From NCBI GenBank assembly GCA_903847975.1, contig CAINFC010000242.1, forward strand, positions 27,749-91,748: a stretch of DNA of 64,000 nt, in the 5' to 3' direction. Both the position numbers and the translations under genes were made by a program. Source of the stretch: an uncultured Acidobacteriota bacterium (lineage in GTDB: Bacteria; Acidobacteriota; UBA6911; CAINFC01). Below, one piece after another: positions 42,361-51,249 of the stretch. The notes beneath the pieces are model-generated. The model did no database searches, was not told the DNA's origin, and saw only the letters and a list, made by a program, of their open reading frames with translations. Position 1 is the stretch's first letter. Each line of letters begins with the position of its first letter.

Positions 42361-44448
42361 TTACCGGAAAACAAACGGCAGAAAAAGCTGTTCCCAGAAC
42401 AGGGCCACCTTCAGGTTTCCATCGCTGTAATAGGTGTCCTCCTCATAATAGGCCAGAATCCCCTGCCCTTTCGAATTGAAGGCCAGAGAGACATAAATGC
42501 CTTCATCCAGGGAAGGGCCGCCGGCGTCGACCAGGCGGCTCTGCCAGAAATTCAGAGCTCCGCACGTGCCCAGCTCCGGAATTTCCAGACGCCGGGCCAC
42601 TTTCAGCTTCGCCGAAGCCTGCTCCTCGGAAGCATCCATATAGGCAACCAGGGGCGTTCCGTTCGAATCGACACTCAGGGAAATACCTGCGTTGCCAGTA
42701 AGGCCTGCCCCCATGGAGTCGACCGCATCGCACTGCCAGTACCGAAAGCCGAAGAGGAGAGGCCCGCAATTGCCGACTGTACCGTGGAATTCCGCCATTT
42801 TCAGCTTCCCGTTGGTCCGGTCATAATAGGCGATGCGGGTGGTGTCCGCTCCCCCCTTGCTCGCATGCAGGGAGGGAAAAAGACCCACATCTCCCGTAGA
42901 GTCCAGCACGTCGCATCGCCACGAATTGCCGGGGCCGCAATTCCCGCAGGCGCTGCTGCCGCAAACCCAGGAGTAGCGGAGGTCGCCGTTGCTGCGGTCA
43001 TAGGAGGCGACGCCCGCCAGGTTGTTTCCGTAAAGATCCAGGGACACATAAAGGCCGTAATCGTCGGCGGACGCAGAATCGATCACCTCGCACTGCCACC
43101 TTCCGGCACTGCCCGCGCAGTTCCCGCCACTGCCGACAAAGGATGCATATTTCAACTGAGAACAGTGTGCTCCACAGGAGCCCTGGTAGGCGATATGCGC
43201 GGTTCCGCTGCTGTCGAATTTCAGGGAAGTGTGATGGACCTGGCTCAGCGAATTATCCACCACATCGAAGGTCGTGCTGCAGCCCAGGATATTGCAGGAG
43301 AGAAGGTAGTATTGGAGCGCATGGTTGGCCTCATCGACATAGCTGATCGCCCGCTTCCAAATAAAAGGGGCATAGCGCAAAGCCAGCGAGTTGTACTTGC
43401 CGACGCTCGGGCCGCTGTCGATCGTCTGGCATGACCAGCTGTACCCCGGACCGCAAATCCCTCCGGATTTCACCGGGTGGGCCAGGCGAAGGCGCCCGCC
43501 GGAGGCGTCGTAATAGCTGACGTAAGGAGTGTTGTCGCTGCTGTCGATTCCGACAGAGGCGTACCGGCCCTGATCCAGAGTCGAATCGACGGTCTGCACC
43601 TTCCAGGGATTCATGGGTGGAGCAGACCGGCAAACTCCGCCGGCATCGGCGGGTGCGAAGTTGATGGCCGTCGGCTTTACGCTGCAGAAGCGGGCCCGGA
43701 ACGTGTTGAGCCCGGAGAGGTGCCAGCTGATGATGTCCTGTTTCTCTGTGGCGCTCTGACACGAAATGCCGACTTGAATATCTCCGTACAGCCAGCTTTT
43801 CTCCAGCCACCACTGCACGCCGAAAGAGCTGAGGTTGCCCGGGTTGTAATTATTGTCGTCGATGAAGCGGTTACCCTCCGCATCCCAGGAGCAGTCATGC
43901 GAAGGCCCAAGCAGGTGGCGGGCCTCATGAGCAAAAAAGCCGATCGTTTGAGAAATGCCCTGCCAGGTCCGGTCCCAGTTCCTGCCGGAGTCTTCCTCGG
44001 GTATCATTTCCATATAGAGTCCGTCGGCCAGCGCTTCGCAGCATTGCCCGCTAACTCCCTTATCCAGCAGTTTGATATCGAAGCCCTTGATCTGCGATTT
44101 CAACCAGGGGTAAAGCGCGCCGGAAGTCCAGGGGAGGTGTCCCGACTGACCCTTATCCATGTAATACATGACCCGAAGGCTCTGCAGAATGATCAGATCG
44201 TCCGAATATTGGGAGATGGGCATGGCGGAAACCGGCTCGCTGCAAACGATGCTGTCCATGGATAGGATCGTGTCCACATTATGCCGGATGGTGAAGTCCA
44301 TTTTGATCTGGCTGTAAATCGGATCGTTTACCGGGCAGGTATCCAGGAATTTTTTAATGTCCCCGATCGAGGCATCCGCAGAAAGGCTGCAGAAAAAAAC
44401 GGCAAAGAAACCGCCTATCAACGGGATAATACCTATTCTTTTTCCCAT
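42361..44448 (-). CDS. Secreted metzincin-motif protein with seven propeller-like repeats
   Basis: 695 residues. A Sec signal (GIIPLIGGFFAVFFCSLSADA) is followed by a domain with HEARHLLGPSH at about residues 173-183, an exact HExxHxxGxxH zinc motif of metzincin-type proteases. From about residue 275 come seven repeats of ~55 residues, each with W-x-(C)-x-x-x-D followed by SL-x-x-D-x-x-G and a Y(Y)D-x(n)-LK/RYA strand, as expected for a seven-bladed propeller. The protein ends LFLPFVFR, like the first gene of the window. The ATG at 44448 has TAGGAG upstream; the longer open frame is not used. Probable extracellular protease; activity inferred. Confidence 0.8.
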   Translation of the reverse strand: MGKRIGIIPLIGGFFAVFFCSLSADASIGDIKKFLDTCPVNDPIYSQIKMDFTIRHNVDTILSMDSIVCSEPVSAMPISQYSDDLIILQSLRVMYYMDKGQSGHLPWTSGALYPWLKSQIKGFDIKLLDKGVSGQCCEALADGLYMEMIPEEDSGRNWDRTWQGISQTIGFFAHEARHLLGPSHDCSWDAEGNRFIDDNNYNPGNLSSFGVQWWLEKSWLYGDIQVGISCQSATEKQDIISWHLSGLNTFRARFCSVKPTAINFAPADAGGVCRSAPPMNPWKVQTVDSTLDQGRYASVGIDSSDNTPYVSYYDASGGRLRLAHPVKSGGICGPGYSWSCQTIDSGPSVGKYNSLALRYAPFIWKRAISYVDEANHALQYYLLSCNILGCSTTFDVVDNSLSQVHHTSLKFDSSGTAHIAYQGSCGAHCSQLKYASFVGSGGNCAGSAGRWQCEVIDSASADDYGLYVSLDLYGNNLAGVASYDRSNGDLRYSWVCGSSACGNCGPGNSWRCDVLDSTGDVGLFPSLHASKGGADTTRIAYYDRTNGKLKMAEFHGTVGNCGPLLFGFRYWQCDAVDSMGAGLTGNAGISLSVDSNGTPLVAYMDASEEQASAKLKVARRLEIPELGTCGALNFWQSRLVDAGGPSLDEGIYVSLAFNSKGQGILAYYEEDTYYSDGNLKVALFWEQLFLPFVFR

Positions 44449-44768
44449 GGCAACTCCTATCCCCTTGTGCCAAAGAGGCTCCCCCCGCTTCTCCGAGCTG
44501 TAACCAGCCGCATAGTCTGACAGCATTTTACACATCGGCCCGCAACCGGTCAAATCGCGGGGATCGCGGCCGGAGTTCTTGACCCTCTTTACCAATCTGC
44601 TCCATGACTCGTGCCGGGTGCCCGTCGCCCCTCCGTTTCCCGACTGTCCGCCTGAACCGCTGCCCTCGAGGATTCGCAACCAATGAGGAACGGGCCAGCC
44701 GGGGATCGCGCCATGGGCTGTGTACCGTCCTGCTTGCTTTGCCCCCTTCCGCACTGTAGAATAGCCCG
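44449..44768. other. Divergent spacer of about 320 bases without a recognised gene
   Basis: Lies between the metzincin-propeller gene and the GH20-like gene. The minus frame of the former stays open through it, but the predicted peptide has no signal or family character. I see no repeat, hairpin with T run or clear promoter. Confidence 0.4.
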
Positions 44769-46490
44769 GTGAACGGACGAACACCATACTCAGGCTTAGG
44801 CACCGCAGGTCGGCGGCGGATGGCGATCGCCATTTTGCTTGCGGCAGCAACTTTCTGCCGCGCTGAAGTAAAAGAAGTTCGTATCCTGACGAACGGGATA
44901 GGCTCTGCCCTGGTCCGGGACGCGGTCGCCGCCTTTGCCGCGCGCATCGAACGGCGCTGCCCGGCGCGGATTGTGGCCGGCAAAGCGGAGCTCACTGTCC
45001 GGCTGCGTCGGGAGCCCGGCATCGGTCCGGAAGGATTTTTCATCCGGGAGCCAAAGCCCGGTGAAATAGAGATTGCCGGGCAGGATGACCGCGGGCTGCT
45101 TTATGGCCTGGGCAAACTGCTGCACAGCTCTTCCTTTACGGCCCAGGGCTTTGCGCCGGGTTCCTGGCGCGGCAAATCGGTGCCGGTCTCTCCGGTGCGC
45201 GGCATTTACCTGGCCTGCCATTTCGGGAATTTCTATGAGGCCGCTCCCCTGGAAGAAATCCAAACCTACGTCGAAGACCTGGCCTTCTGGGGTATCAACT
45301 CGCTGGTGCTGAGCTTCCCCCCCTGGCAGTACGATTCTTTTGAGGATCCGCGGGCCCGGGAAAACCTCGAGCGGATCCGGCTCATCCTGAAGAGGGCACG
45401 ACGGGCCGGGATCGGCGCCGGACTCATGCAGGCGACCAACCAGGTCTTTCGCACCGCGCCCCGCGAGCTGCTCAATGCACCCTATCCGGACGACTGGAAA
45501 CGCCGCGGCAACCTGGGAACCAACGTCTGTCCCTCCAAGCCCGCCGGGCACGCCTATCTCATGAAATTCTGGAGCCGCCTGCTCCAGGAATTCCAGGATC
45601 CGGGGCTTGACTTTCTGGCCTTCTGGCCATACGACGAAGGAGGCTGCGGCTGCCCGGACTGCTGGCCGTGGGGGGCCAGGGGACATCCCCTTTTCATGAG
45701 GGAGGTCTCCCGAATGGCCCGGCAGCGCTGGCCTTCGTGCCGGTTCATCCTTTCCACCTGGATGTACGACAGCCCGCCGGCGGGTGAATGGGAGGGCCTG
45801 ACGCGGCTTCTGCAGGAGGATCCCGGGCTGACCGATTATCTCATGGCCGATGCCCATGAGGATTTTCCGCGCTACCCGCTCGAACGGGGTGTTCCCGGCA
45901 GGAAGCCGCTGCTCAACTTTCCGGAAATCAGCATGTGGGGCATGTCTCCCTGGGGCGGCTTCGGCGCCAATCCGCTGCCCGGCCACCTGCAGGAACTCTG
46001 GAACCAGGTCGCCACCAGGGTTTCCGGAGGCTTCCCCTACTCCGAGGGCATCTACGAGGACCTCAACAAGGTCATCTGCAGCCAGTTTTACTGGGACCCG
46101 CGGCAGTCCGCCCTGGAGACGGTAAGCGCTTATGCCGCCGCCTATTTTTCCCCGGAGGTCTCCCGGGCCGTGGCCCGGGCCGTGGCGATCATGGAAAAAA
46201 ACCACCGGCGCTCACGGCGGGAGCGCTTTGCAGGAGACGCGGCCGAGGCGCAGCTGGCACTTCAAGTCCTGAAGGATAGCGAAAGCAGCCTGACGCCGCA
46301 AGCCAGGGAGTCCTGGCGCTGGCGGATCCTTTTTCTGCGGGCACAGATCGACTCCCTGCTGGCGCGATCCCATGGGCGGATGGAAGGCGAGGAACTCCGC
46401 CGGGCCTTTGCGGAACTGGTCCGCATTTACCACGCGGAGTACGTGCACACCAATAAGGTAGCTCCCCCCCCGATGGAGGATCACCCGTGA
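44769..46490 (+). CDS. Exported GH20/GH67-like glycosidase-related protein
   Basis: 573 residues with a Sec signal (RRRMAIAILLAAATFCRA), an N-terminal zincin-like alpha/beta domain as found before GH20 and GH67 barrels (GFFIREPKPGEIEIAGQDDRGLLYGLGKLL) and a TIM-barrel region (VRGIYLACHFGNFY, WGINSLVLSFPPWQY, LAFWPYDEGGCGCPDCWPWG, ILSTWMYD, LLNFPEISMWGM). Likely acts on an extracellular sugar polymer; catalytic residues not assigned. GTG at 44769 or ATG at 44820 are both possible starts. The alpha/beta hydrolase gene follows 16 bases later. Confidence 0.75.
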   Translation: MNGRTPYSGLGTAGRRRMAIAILLAAATFCRAEVKEVRILTNGIGSALVRDAVAAFAARIERRCPARIVAGKAELTVRLRREPGIGPEGFFIREPKPGEIEIAGQDDRGLLYGLGKLLHSSSFTAQGFAPGSWRGKSVPVSPVRGIYLACHFGNFYEAAPLEEIQTYVEDLAFWGINSLVLSFPPWQYDSFEDPRARENLERIRLILKRARRAGIGAGLMQATNQVFRTAPRELLNAPYPDDWKRRGNLGTNVCPSKPAGHAYLMKFWSRLLQEFQDPGLDFLAFWPYDEGGCGCPDCWPWGARGHPLFMREVSRMARQRWPSCRFILSTWMYDSPPAGEWEGLTRLLQEDPGLTDYLMADAHEDFPRYPLERGVPGRKPLLNFPEISMWGMSPWGGFGANPLPGHLQELWNQVATRVSGGFPYSEGIYEDLNKVICSQFYWDPRQSALETVSAYAAAYFSPEVSRAVARAVAIMEKNHRRSRRERFAGDAAEAQLALQVLKDSESSLTPQARESWRWRILFLRAQIDSLLARSHGRMEGEELRRAFAELVRIYHAEYVHTNKVAPPPMEDHP

Positions 46491-46506
46491 AGCCGGGAGG
46501 CATTGC

Positions 46507-47358
46507 GTGCCGAAGCGAATCATAAACGGTATGCCGATTTACTACCAGAGCATCGGCGCCGGGGACCCGGTACTGCTCATTGCCGGCCTGGCTGCCGATC
46601 ATACCGCCTGGGGCCTGCAGGTCCCGGCCCTTTCCGCTTCCGGCTATCGCTGCCTGCTTTTCGATAACCGGGATTCCGGCCAGACCGGGGAAAGCCCCGA
46701 TCCTTCCTACCGGATGATGGATATGGCCGAAGATGCCGCCGGTCTATTGCAGGCCTTGCAGATCTCCCGCGCCCACATTGTCGGCTGTTCCATGGGAGCC
46801 ATGATCGCCCAGGAGCTTGCCCTGGCCCGGCCGGACCTCGTCGCCACACTCGTCCTGGCGGCTACCGCAGCGCAAGCGGACGCCTACCTGCGGCTGGTGA
46901 TGGGGTCCTGGGCGGCCATGCGCCGCGGTCTGGGCCGGGAAGACTTTGCCCGCGCGCTGAGCGTCTGGATCATGTCTCCTCCGTTCCTTTCGTTGCCCGG
47001 GAACCTGCAGCGATACCTCGACCTTCTGCTGGCCACGCCGTTTCCCCAGTCGGTAGCCGGATTTCTGCGGCAGGTCGAAGCCTGTCTGGGCCACGACACG
47101 CTGGACCGCCTGGAAAGAATCCAGGCTCCCACGCTCATCCTAGCAGGCGAAGCGGACATCCTGACGCCGGTCCGCTATGCGCAAGCCATGGCCGCAAGGA
47201 TTCCGGGCGCAGAGCTGGCCGTTATTCCGGGCGGATCGCACGGATTTCCTTTTGAGACTCCCGAGGCGTTCCACGATCCGCTCCTTCCGTTTCTCGACAG
47301 GCATCGTTTCGGAGGAAACACGAGGCCTGGCCTTCGCCAATCACCCGCAGGAGGATAG
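46507..47358 (+). CDS. Alpha/beta hydrolase
   Basis: 283 residues with the alpha/beta hydrolase core: oxyanion stretch VLLIAGLAADHTAW, FDNRDSGQTG, nucleophile elbow GCSMGAM (Ser95), acid AGEADILTP and the catalytic His in GGSHGF. The start is a GTG at 46507 with GGGAGG 7 bases upstream. The sequence resembles the 3-oxoadipate enol-lactonase/bromoperoxidase-like branch; the substrate is unknown. It sits between the GH20-like gene and the ThyA-fold gene with gaps of 16 and 6 bases. Confidence 0.9.
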   Translation: MPKRIINGMPIYYQSIGAGDPVLLIAGLAADHTAWGLQVPALSASGYRCLLFDNRDSGQTGESPDPSYRMMDMAEDAAGLLQALQISRAHIVGCSMGAMIAQELALARPDLVATLVLAATAAQADAYLRLVMGSWAAMRRGLGREDFARALSVWIMSPPFLSLPGNLQRYLDLLLATPFPQSVAGFLRQVEACLGHDTLDRLERIQAPTLILAGEADILTPVRYAQAMAARIPGAELAVIPGGSHGFPFETPEAFHDPLLPFLDRHRFGGNTRPGLRQSPAGG

Positions 47359-47364
47359 CATTTT

Positions 47365-48270
47365 ATGCAAAAGGACATACCCGTACTGACCGTATCCGGC
47401 CGCAGCCTTGCCGAGGCTTACGAAAACGCGCTGCGGGCACTGTACCGGCATGGGGTAAGCATTCCCACCCAGTACGACAAGCCGGGGGATCCCCCCAGCC
47501 TGGATTCCACCATGAACATCACCATCCTGGAGCCCGGCTCCGATCCGATGATCCACAAAGCCTTTCCGGGCGGCATTGAGGACCTGAAGGAATATTCCAT
47601 GGAGCTCCGGGGCCTGAAGGATCACTGGGTTAAAAACATGAACGATCCGGCGGACACACGCTGGGAATATACCTACCACGGACGCCTCTCCGCTTACGGG
47701 ATCTGGCGGGAGCTGCTGCAGGGAGAATCCCAGGAAAAAGGATTTTTCCGGATCAACCAGATCGAGGTCATCACCGACAAGCTGGCCCGGCAGCCCTTCA
47801 CCCGGCAGGCGCAGATGATCACCTGGATGCCCCACCTCGACAACCACTGCTTTGACCCGCCCTGCCTGCAGTCGCTCTGGTACCGCATCCTGGAGGACGA
47901 AGAGGGGATCTGGTGGCTGAACTGCAACGTCCGCTTCCGCAGCAATGACGCCTGGGGCGCCAGTTTTATGAACATGTTCGGCTTCATTCAATTTAACCAG
48001 TCTCTGATTGCCGATGCGGTCGGCCGGAAAGCGGGGAAAAAAGTCCTGCTGGGCAGGATGAACTGGCATGCGGATTCCTATCACATTTACGGGAAGGACA
48101 TCGCTTCGGCAAGGCGCATGCTCTTTGACCGGGCGGATTCCATCCCCTTTTCCAGCCGGACCTGGAATTTCAGCGACACTTTTATCCGGGAGCTGTTCGA
48201 CGAAGCGGAGGCCGGAATCCTGGAAAAAATAAAGGAATACGACCGGAGCCACGGCTCCGGTCCCGTCTGA
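47365..48270 (+). CDS. Thymidylate synthase (ThyA-fold) homologue
   Basis: 301 residues. The ThyA core is visible: PPCLQSLWYRI with the candidate nucleophile Cys, NCNVRFRSNDAWGASFMNMFG (the R-S-x-D-x-x-x-x-x-x-N pattern that binds dUMP) and WHADSYHIYGK near the C-terminus. The N-terminal half diverges from bacterial ThyA. It may be a thymidylate synthase, a dCMP/dUMP hydroxymethylase-like enzyme or an archaeal-type variant. ThyX is also encoded (2977-3657), so redundancy or a modified-pyrimidine role should be considered. AGGAGG precedes the ATG by 11 bases. The last codons contain a GACCGGAGCC/GGCTCCGGTC palindrome. Confidence 0.8.
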   Translation: MQKDIPVLTVSGRSLAEAYENALRALYRHGVSIPTQYDKPGDPPSLDSTMNITILEPGSDPMIHKAFPGGIEDLKEYSMELRGLKDHWVKNMNDPADTRWEYTYHGRLSAYGIWRELLQGESQEKGFFRINQIEVITDKLARQPFTRQAQMITWMPHLDNHCFDPPCLQSLWYRILEDEEGIWWLNCNVRFRSNDAWGASFMNMFGFIQFNQSLIADAVGRKAGKKVLLGRMNWHADSYHIYGKDIASARRMLFDRADSIPFSSRTWNFSDTFIRELFDEAEAGILEKIKEYDRSHGSGPV

Positions 48271-48303
48271 GAATTTTCCCCGAGGAAGGGCGGAATTTTT
48301 TAA

Positions 48304-48330
48304 TTGCCGGACCGCTAATTATGATATAAT
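48304..48330 (+). promoter_or_regulatory. Candidate promoter for the secreted orphan at 48395
   Basis: TTGCCG (48304-48309) and a perfect TATAAT (48325-48330), with a short 15-base spacer, 65 bases before the start codon. The -10 box is good; the spacing is not. Confidence 0.4.
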
Positions 48331-48394
48331 TACGCTGCATGTTCCGTAGGGATTGTTTGCAAACTTAATCCTTTTTTAAAGCACGAGGTGCGCA

Positions 48395-49357
48395 TTGAAA
48401 TTCGATCGCTTCGCCATACGAATCGGCCTAATCATTCTTCTCGCTGCCTGCTTTACTCCGGCTTTTTCGCAATATCAGATCTCCGGGCCCAACACCACCG
48501 TTCCTGGCGGCCAGCTAATCTATTACTTCGACCTGATCAACAACGATACAGGAACGTTCAGCATCAAGAATGTGGGACCCTCCCTGGTTTTTCTTCACGT
48601 GCAGGTCATTAACGAGGACTGCGAGGAGCTTTTCAATTTCCTGACCAGCCTGGAGCCCAACTGCGCCCGCTCATGGGACTTGAGAAAGTTCGTCCTGAAC
48701 AAGATGCATGGCAGTGCCGATCTGATCAATAACCGCGGGATGATTTTCGTCACTCCCACCTATTCCACCATTGGCTATGCCGCGCTTCCCTATAACCACC
48801 TGGTCGGAAGCATCGTCATCGCCAATTCGAAGACCAGAACTTCTTACGGAATGAATGCGATCGCCCGCCCGGCGATCGACTCCACCGGCAACCTTCTTCC
48901 CGATTCGAACACCCCTCTGAACGGAACCACCAGCCGCTTTCAGATCATTCGGCCGAAAATGCTGCATCTCGATCATTTCTTCCCCCTGCAGGTGCTGACG
49001 GACTCCCGGCTGGCGATCGTTGCGTTTGTAGACGTTTACACCAGCAGCAATTATTACGTCACCTCCCCCAGCGGGATCGGCTCCTTTCACATGATGGGCG
49101 GCACGGAAGATTGCGCCAAGCTATCGATTCCCGCGCTCGATTATTTCTGCATGCTGGACGTTCAGCTTAAGAATATCCTGGGAGGCACGATCGCCTATTA
49201 CAATCAGTCTTCCGGATCGCTGGAAATGACCCCGATGAGCGAGTTCGACACCAACGAGAATCTTTTCGGATTTTTCTTCGAAAGCCTGGGGCCCTATGCA
49301 TCCGCCCGTCCGCTTTGGGTGGTACCGGATGACGGTCCGGTCGGCGGCAAAAAGTAA
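48395..49357 (+). CDS. Secreted protein of unknown function
   Basis: 320 residues, not recognised. A Sec signal (IGLIILLAACFTPAFSQ) is followed by an all-beta-looking protein with SGPNTTVPGG, YYFDLINNDTGTF and VAFVDVYTSSNYYV. Four or five cysteines (such as DCEEL, NCAR and DCAK) suggest disulfides. The start is a TTG at 48395 supported by GAGG 6 bases upstream. A strong two-way terminator follows. Probably extracellular; no enzyme motif. Confidence 0.7.
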   Translation: MKFDRFAIRIGLIILLAACFTPAFSQYQISGPNTTVPGGQLIYYFDLINNDTGTFSIKNVGPSLVFLHVQVINEDCEELFNFLTSLEPNCARSWDLRKFVLNKMHGSADLINNRGMIFVTPTYSTIGYAALPYNHLVGSIVIANSKTRTSYGMNAIARPAIDSTGNLLPDSNTPLNGTTSRFQIIRPKMLHLDHFFPLQVLTDSRLAIVAFVDVYTSSNYYVTSPSGIGSFHMMGGTEDCAKLSIPALDYFCMLDVQLKNILGGTIAYYNQSSGSLEMTPMSEFDTNENLFGFFFESLGPYASARPLWVVPDDGPVGGKK

Positions 49358-49377
49358 ATCCAATTACGGGTAAAGCG

Positions 49378-49416
49378 AAAAAGGGTACCGGTCGATCTGC
49401 CGGTACCCTTTTTTTT
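49378..49416. terminator. Bidirectional rho-independent terminator
   Basis: A perfect 9-bp stem (GGGTACCGG with CCGGTACCC), 8-base loop, flanked by five A on the left and eight T on the right. It serves the secreted orphan (plus) and may serve scpB (minus). Confidence 0.9.
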
Positions 49417-49483
49417 ATGCATTTATTTCACGGGAAGATCAGGAAGGAAAACAAATTCCTTCCCGGATCACGGAGCCGGCCTG

Positions 49484-50320
49484 TCAGGCCTGGTCTTCTG
49501 CAGGCGTTGGAGGATCGGCAGCGGGAGGCGCCGGTAGAGTTTCCGCTTCCGGTTCCTTTTCTGCTTCCGGTTCCGGCTGCAGTTCCGCCTGTTCCGGTCC
49601 CGCTTCCCGCCCGTGCTCCGGTTCCTGCCGGGGTTCCATTTCTGGTTCTATTTCCCCCTGCTCCCGTTGCGGTTCCGCCTGCTGCGGTTCCGGACCTGCC
49701 ACAGAGGTTCCTTCCAGGGGCTCGACTTCGGAAGGTGCAGCCGTCTGGGGCAGATAGTCCTGCTTCAGAAATTCCTCGAATTCTTCCATGGACGGCAGTT
49801 CTTTCAGGTCTTTCAAGCCGAAATGCAGCAGAAACTGCTTGGTGGTTCCGTACAGGATGGGCCGGCCCAGAACCTTTTTCCGGCCGCAGGCGTCGATGAG
49901 CTTCTTTTCCAGCAGTGTTTTAATCGCCGAACTGGATTTGATGCCGCGAATGGCCATGATTTCCGCCATGGTAATCGGCTGGCGGTAGGCAACGACGGCC
50001 AGGGTTTCCAGGGCCGGAAGCGAGAGGCGGGCTCCGGGACGTGTTTTCAGATAAGCCCGAACCGCCTCATGGTGTTCCGGGCGGGTGCGCATACAGTATC
50101 CTCCGGCAATTTCCCTTATCTCCAGGCCCGGCCGGCCGGAGTTGAATTCCTGCATCAGCTGCAGGATGGCCGTTTCGAGCTTGTCGTAGCTTTCCTCCGG
50201 AAAGATTTCCTTAAGACGCGCCATGGACACCGGATCCTCCGCCACAAAAATGACCGCCTCCATCGCCGCTTTCAGCTCGGGCAGTTCCATGGTTTTTTCC
50301 GTGGGCAGCAGGGAACTCAT
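49484..50320 (-). CDS. scpB: Segregation and condensation protein ScpB
   Basis: Kleisin-partner of the SMC complex that compacts and segregates chromosomes. Two winged-helix domains at residues ~10-185 (LKAAMEAVIFVAEDPVS, LSLPALETLAVVAYRQPIT, GRPILYGTTKQFLLHFGL) are complete. A ~90-residue tail rich in Glu, Pro, Gln and Ala follows (from about residue 190), unusual for ScpB and probably disordered. It lies 11 bases after scpA in a four-gene operon. Confidence 0.94.
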   Translation of the reverse strand: MSSLLPTEKTMELPELKAAMEAVIFVAEDPVSMARLKEIFPEESYDKLETAILQLMQEFNSGRPGLEIREIAGGYCMRTRPEHHEAVRAYLKTRPGARLSLPALETLAVVAYRQPITMAEIMAIRGIKSSSAIKTLLEKKLIDACGRKKVLGRPILYGTTKQFLLHFGLKDLKELPSMEEFEEFLKQDYLPQTAAPSEVEPLEGTSVAGPEPQQAEPQREQGEIEPEMEPRQEPEHGREAGPEQAELQPEPEAEKEPEAETLPAPPAADPPTPAEDQA

Positions 50321-50331
50321 GACATTAGTCC

Positions 50332-51249
50332 TCAGTCCTCAAAGGGTTCCGAATCGGTTTCATCTGCCGCTTCCTGGGCCTTGACCCGGTGGCGGGCATG
50401 ATGAATGACAATATCTCCGAAGAGTCCCTGCTGTGTAAAATAGACTTCCGCCTGCCGGGTCAACTCCAGGACGGCAAGAAAAAGTACGATCAGGTGCCTT
50501 CGGCTCAGGTTACGGTCGGTGAAGTTGGAAAACCGGATGGATCCGTGCAGGGCAAGGAGCTTCCGGATCTCATCGATTTTCTGTTCGATGGTGAACTCCT
50601 CATGAATCACTTCCAGAGAAGATGTGGAGCTCTGCAGCCGCTCGAGCACCCGGTGAAAGGCGCGCACCACGTCAAAAAGCGTGGCCACCACCACTTCTCC
50701 CTCTCCCTCCTCCACCTCCACCGGCGGATGCCCCCAGGTCGAACTTTCCACGGTTTCCCTGGCGTAAAGAAGCTGGGCGGCCTGCTTGAATTTCTGGTGC
50801 TCCAGCAGCTGGTAAACCAGTTCCTGGCGGGGATCCTCTTCCCAGGACTCCGAGGGGTTTTCCGGATCGGGAGGCAGAAGCATCTTGGACTTGATGTAGA
50901 TGAGGGTGGAGGCCATCACCACAAACTCGCCGGCCACGTTGAGGTTCAGCTCCTCCATCATCTTCAGATAGGCAAGGTACTGCTCGGTGATTTTGGCAAT
51001 GGGGATATCCAGGATGTCGACCTTCTCCATTCGGATCAGGTGAAGAAGCAGATCCAGCGGACCCTCAAAGGCCTCCAGCTGAACCCGATAACCCGTTCCG
51101 TCGACACCGGCCGTTTCAGCGCCTTTTGCCGCGGCAAGGCCCGGATCTTCCCTGCCTGGACCCGAATCCGCTGCCGCGGGGCGCTTGGGTGGCTCTCCCG
51201 TATCCAGGGATTCCGGCATGATTCCGGACTGACCTCCCTCAACGTCCAT
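50332..51249 (-). CDS. scpA: Segregation and condensation protein ScpA
   Basis: Kleisin subunit that bridges SMC heads. After a ~50-residue variable lead, the core starts with the N-terminal motif YRVQLEAFEGPLDLLLHLIRMEKVDI, then AGEFVVMASTLIYIKSKMLLP, and ends with a C-terminal winged helix (RRHLIVLFLAVLELTRQAEV). 305 residues. Its start overlaps the end of trpS by 11 bases, so translation is coupled; scpB follows. Confidence 0.95.
   Translation of the reverse strand: MDVEGGQSGIMPESLDTGEPPKRPAAADSGPGREDPGLAAAKGAETAGVDGTGYRVQLEAFEGPLDLLLHLIRMEKVDILDIPIAKITEQYLAYLKMMEELNLNVAGEFVVMASTLIYIKSKMLLPPDPENPSESWEEDPRQELVYQLLEHQKFKQAAQLLYARETVESSTWGHPPVEVEEGEGEVVVATLFDVVRAFHRVLERLQSSTSSLEVIHEEFTIEQKIDEIRKLLALHGSIRFSNFTDRNLSRRHLIVLFLAVLELTRQAEVYFTQQGLFGDIVIHHARHRVKAQEAADETDSEPFED

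Noticed and set aside
44449..44850. 134-codon extension of the metzincin-propeller protein
   Set aside because: The signal peptide begins at the ATG at 44448, which has a good ribosome site; the extension would block export.
44796..46205. Minus-strand open frame of 469 codons
   Set aside because: Antisense to the GH20-like gene, which has a signal peptide, barrel strands and tight spacing to the next gene.
48241..48262. GACCGGAGCC/GGCTCCGGTC palindrome as a terminator
   Set aside because: It lies inside the coding end of the ThyA-like gene, has a two-base centre and no T run.
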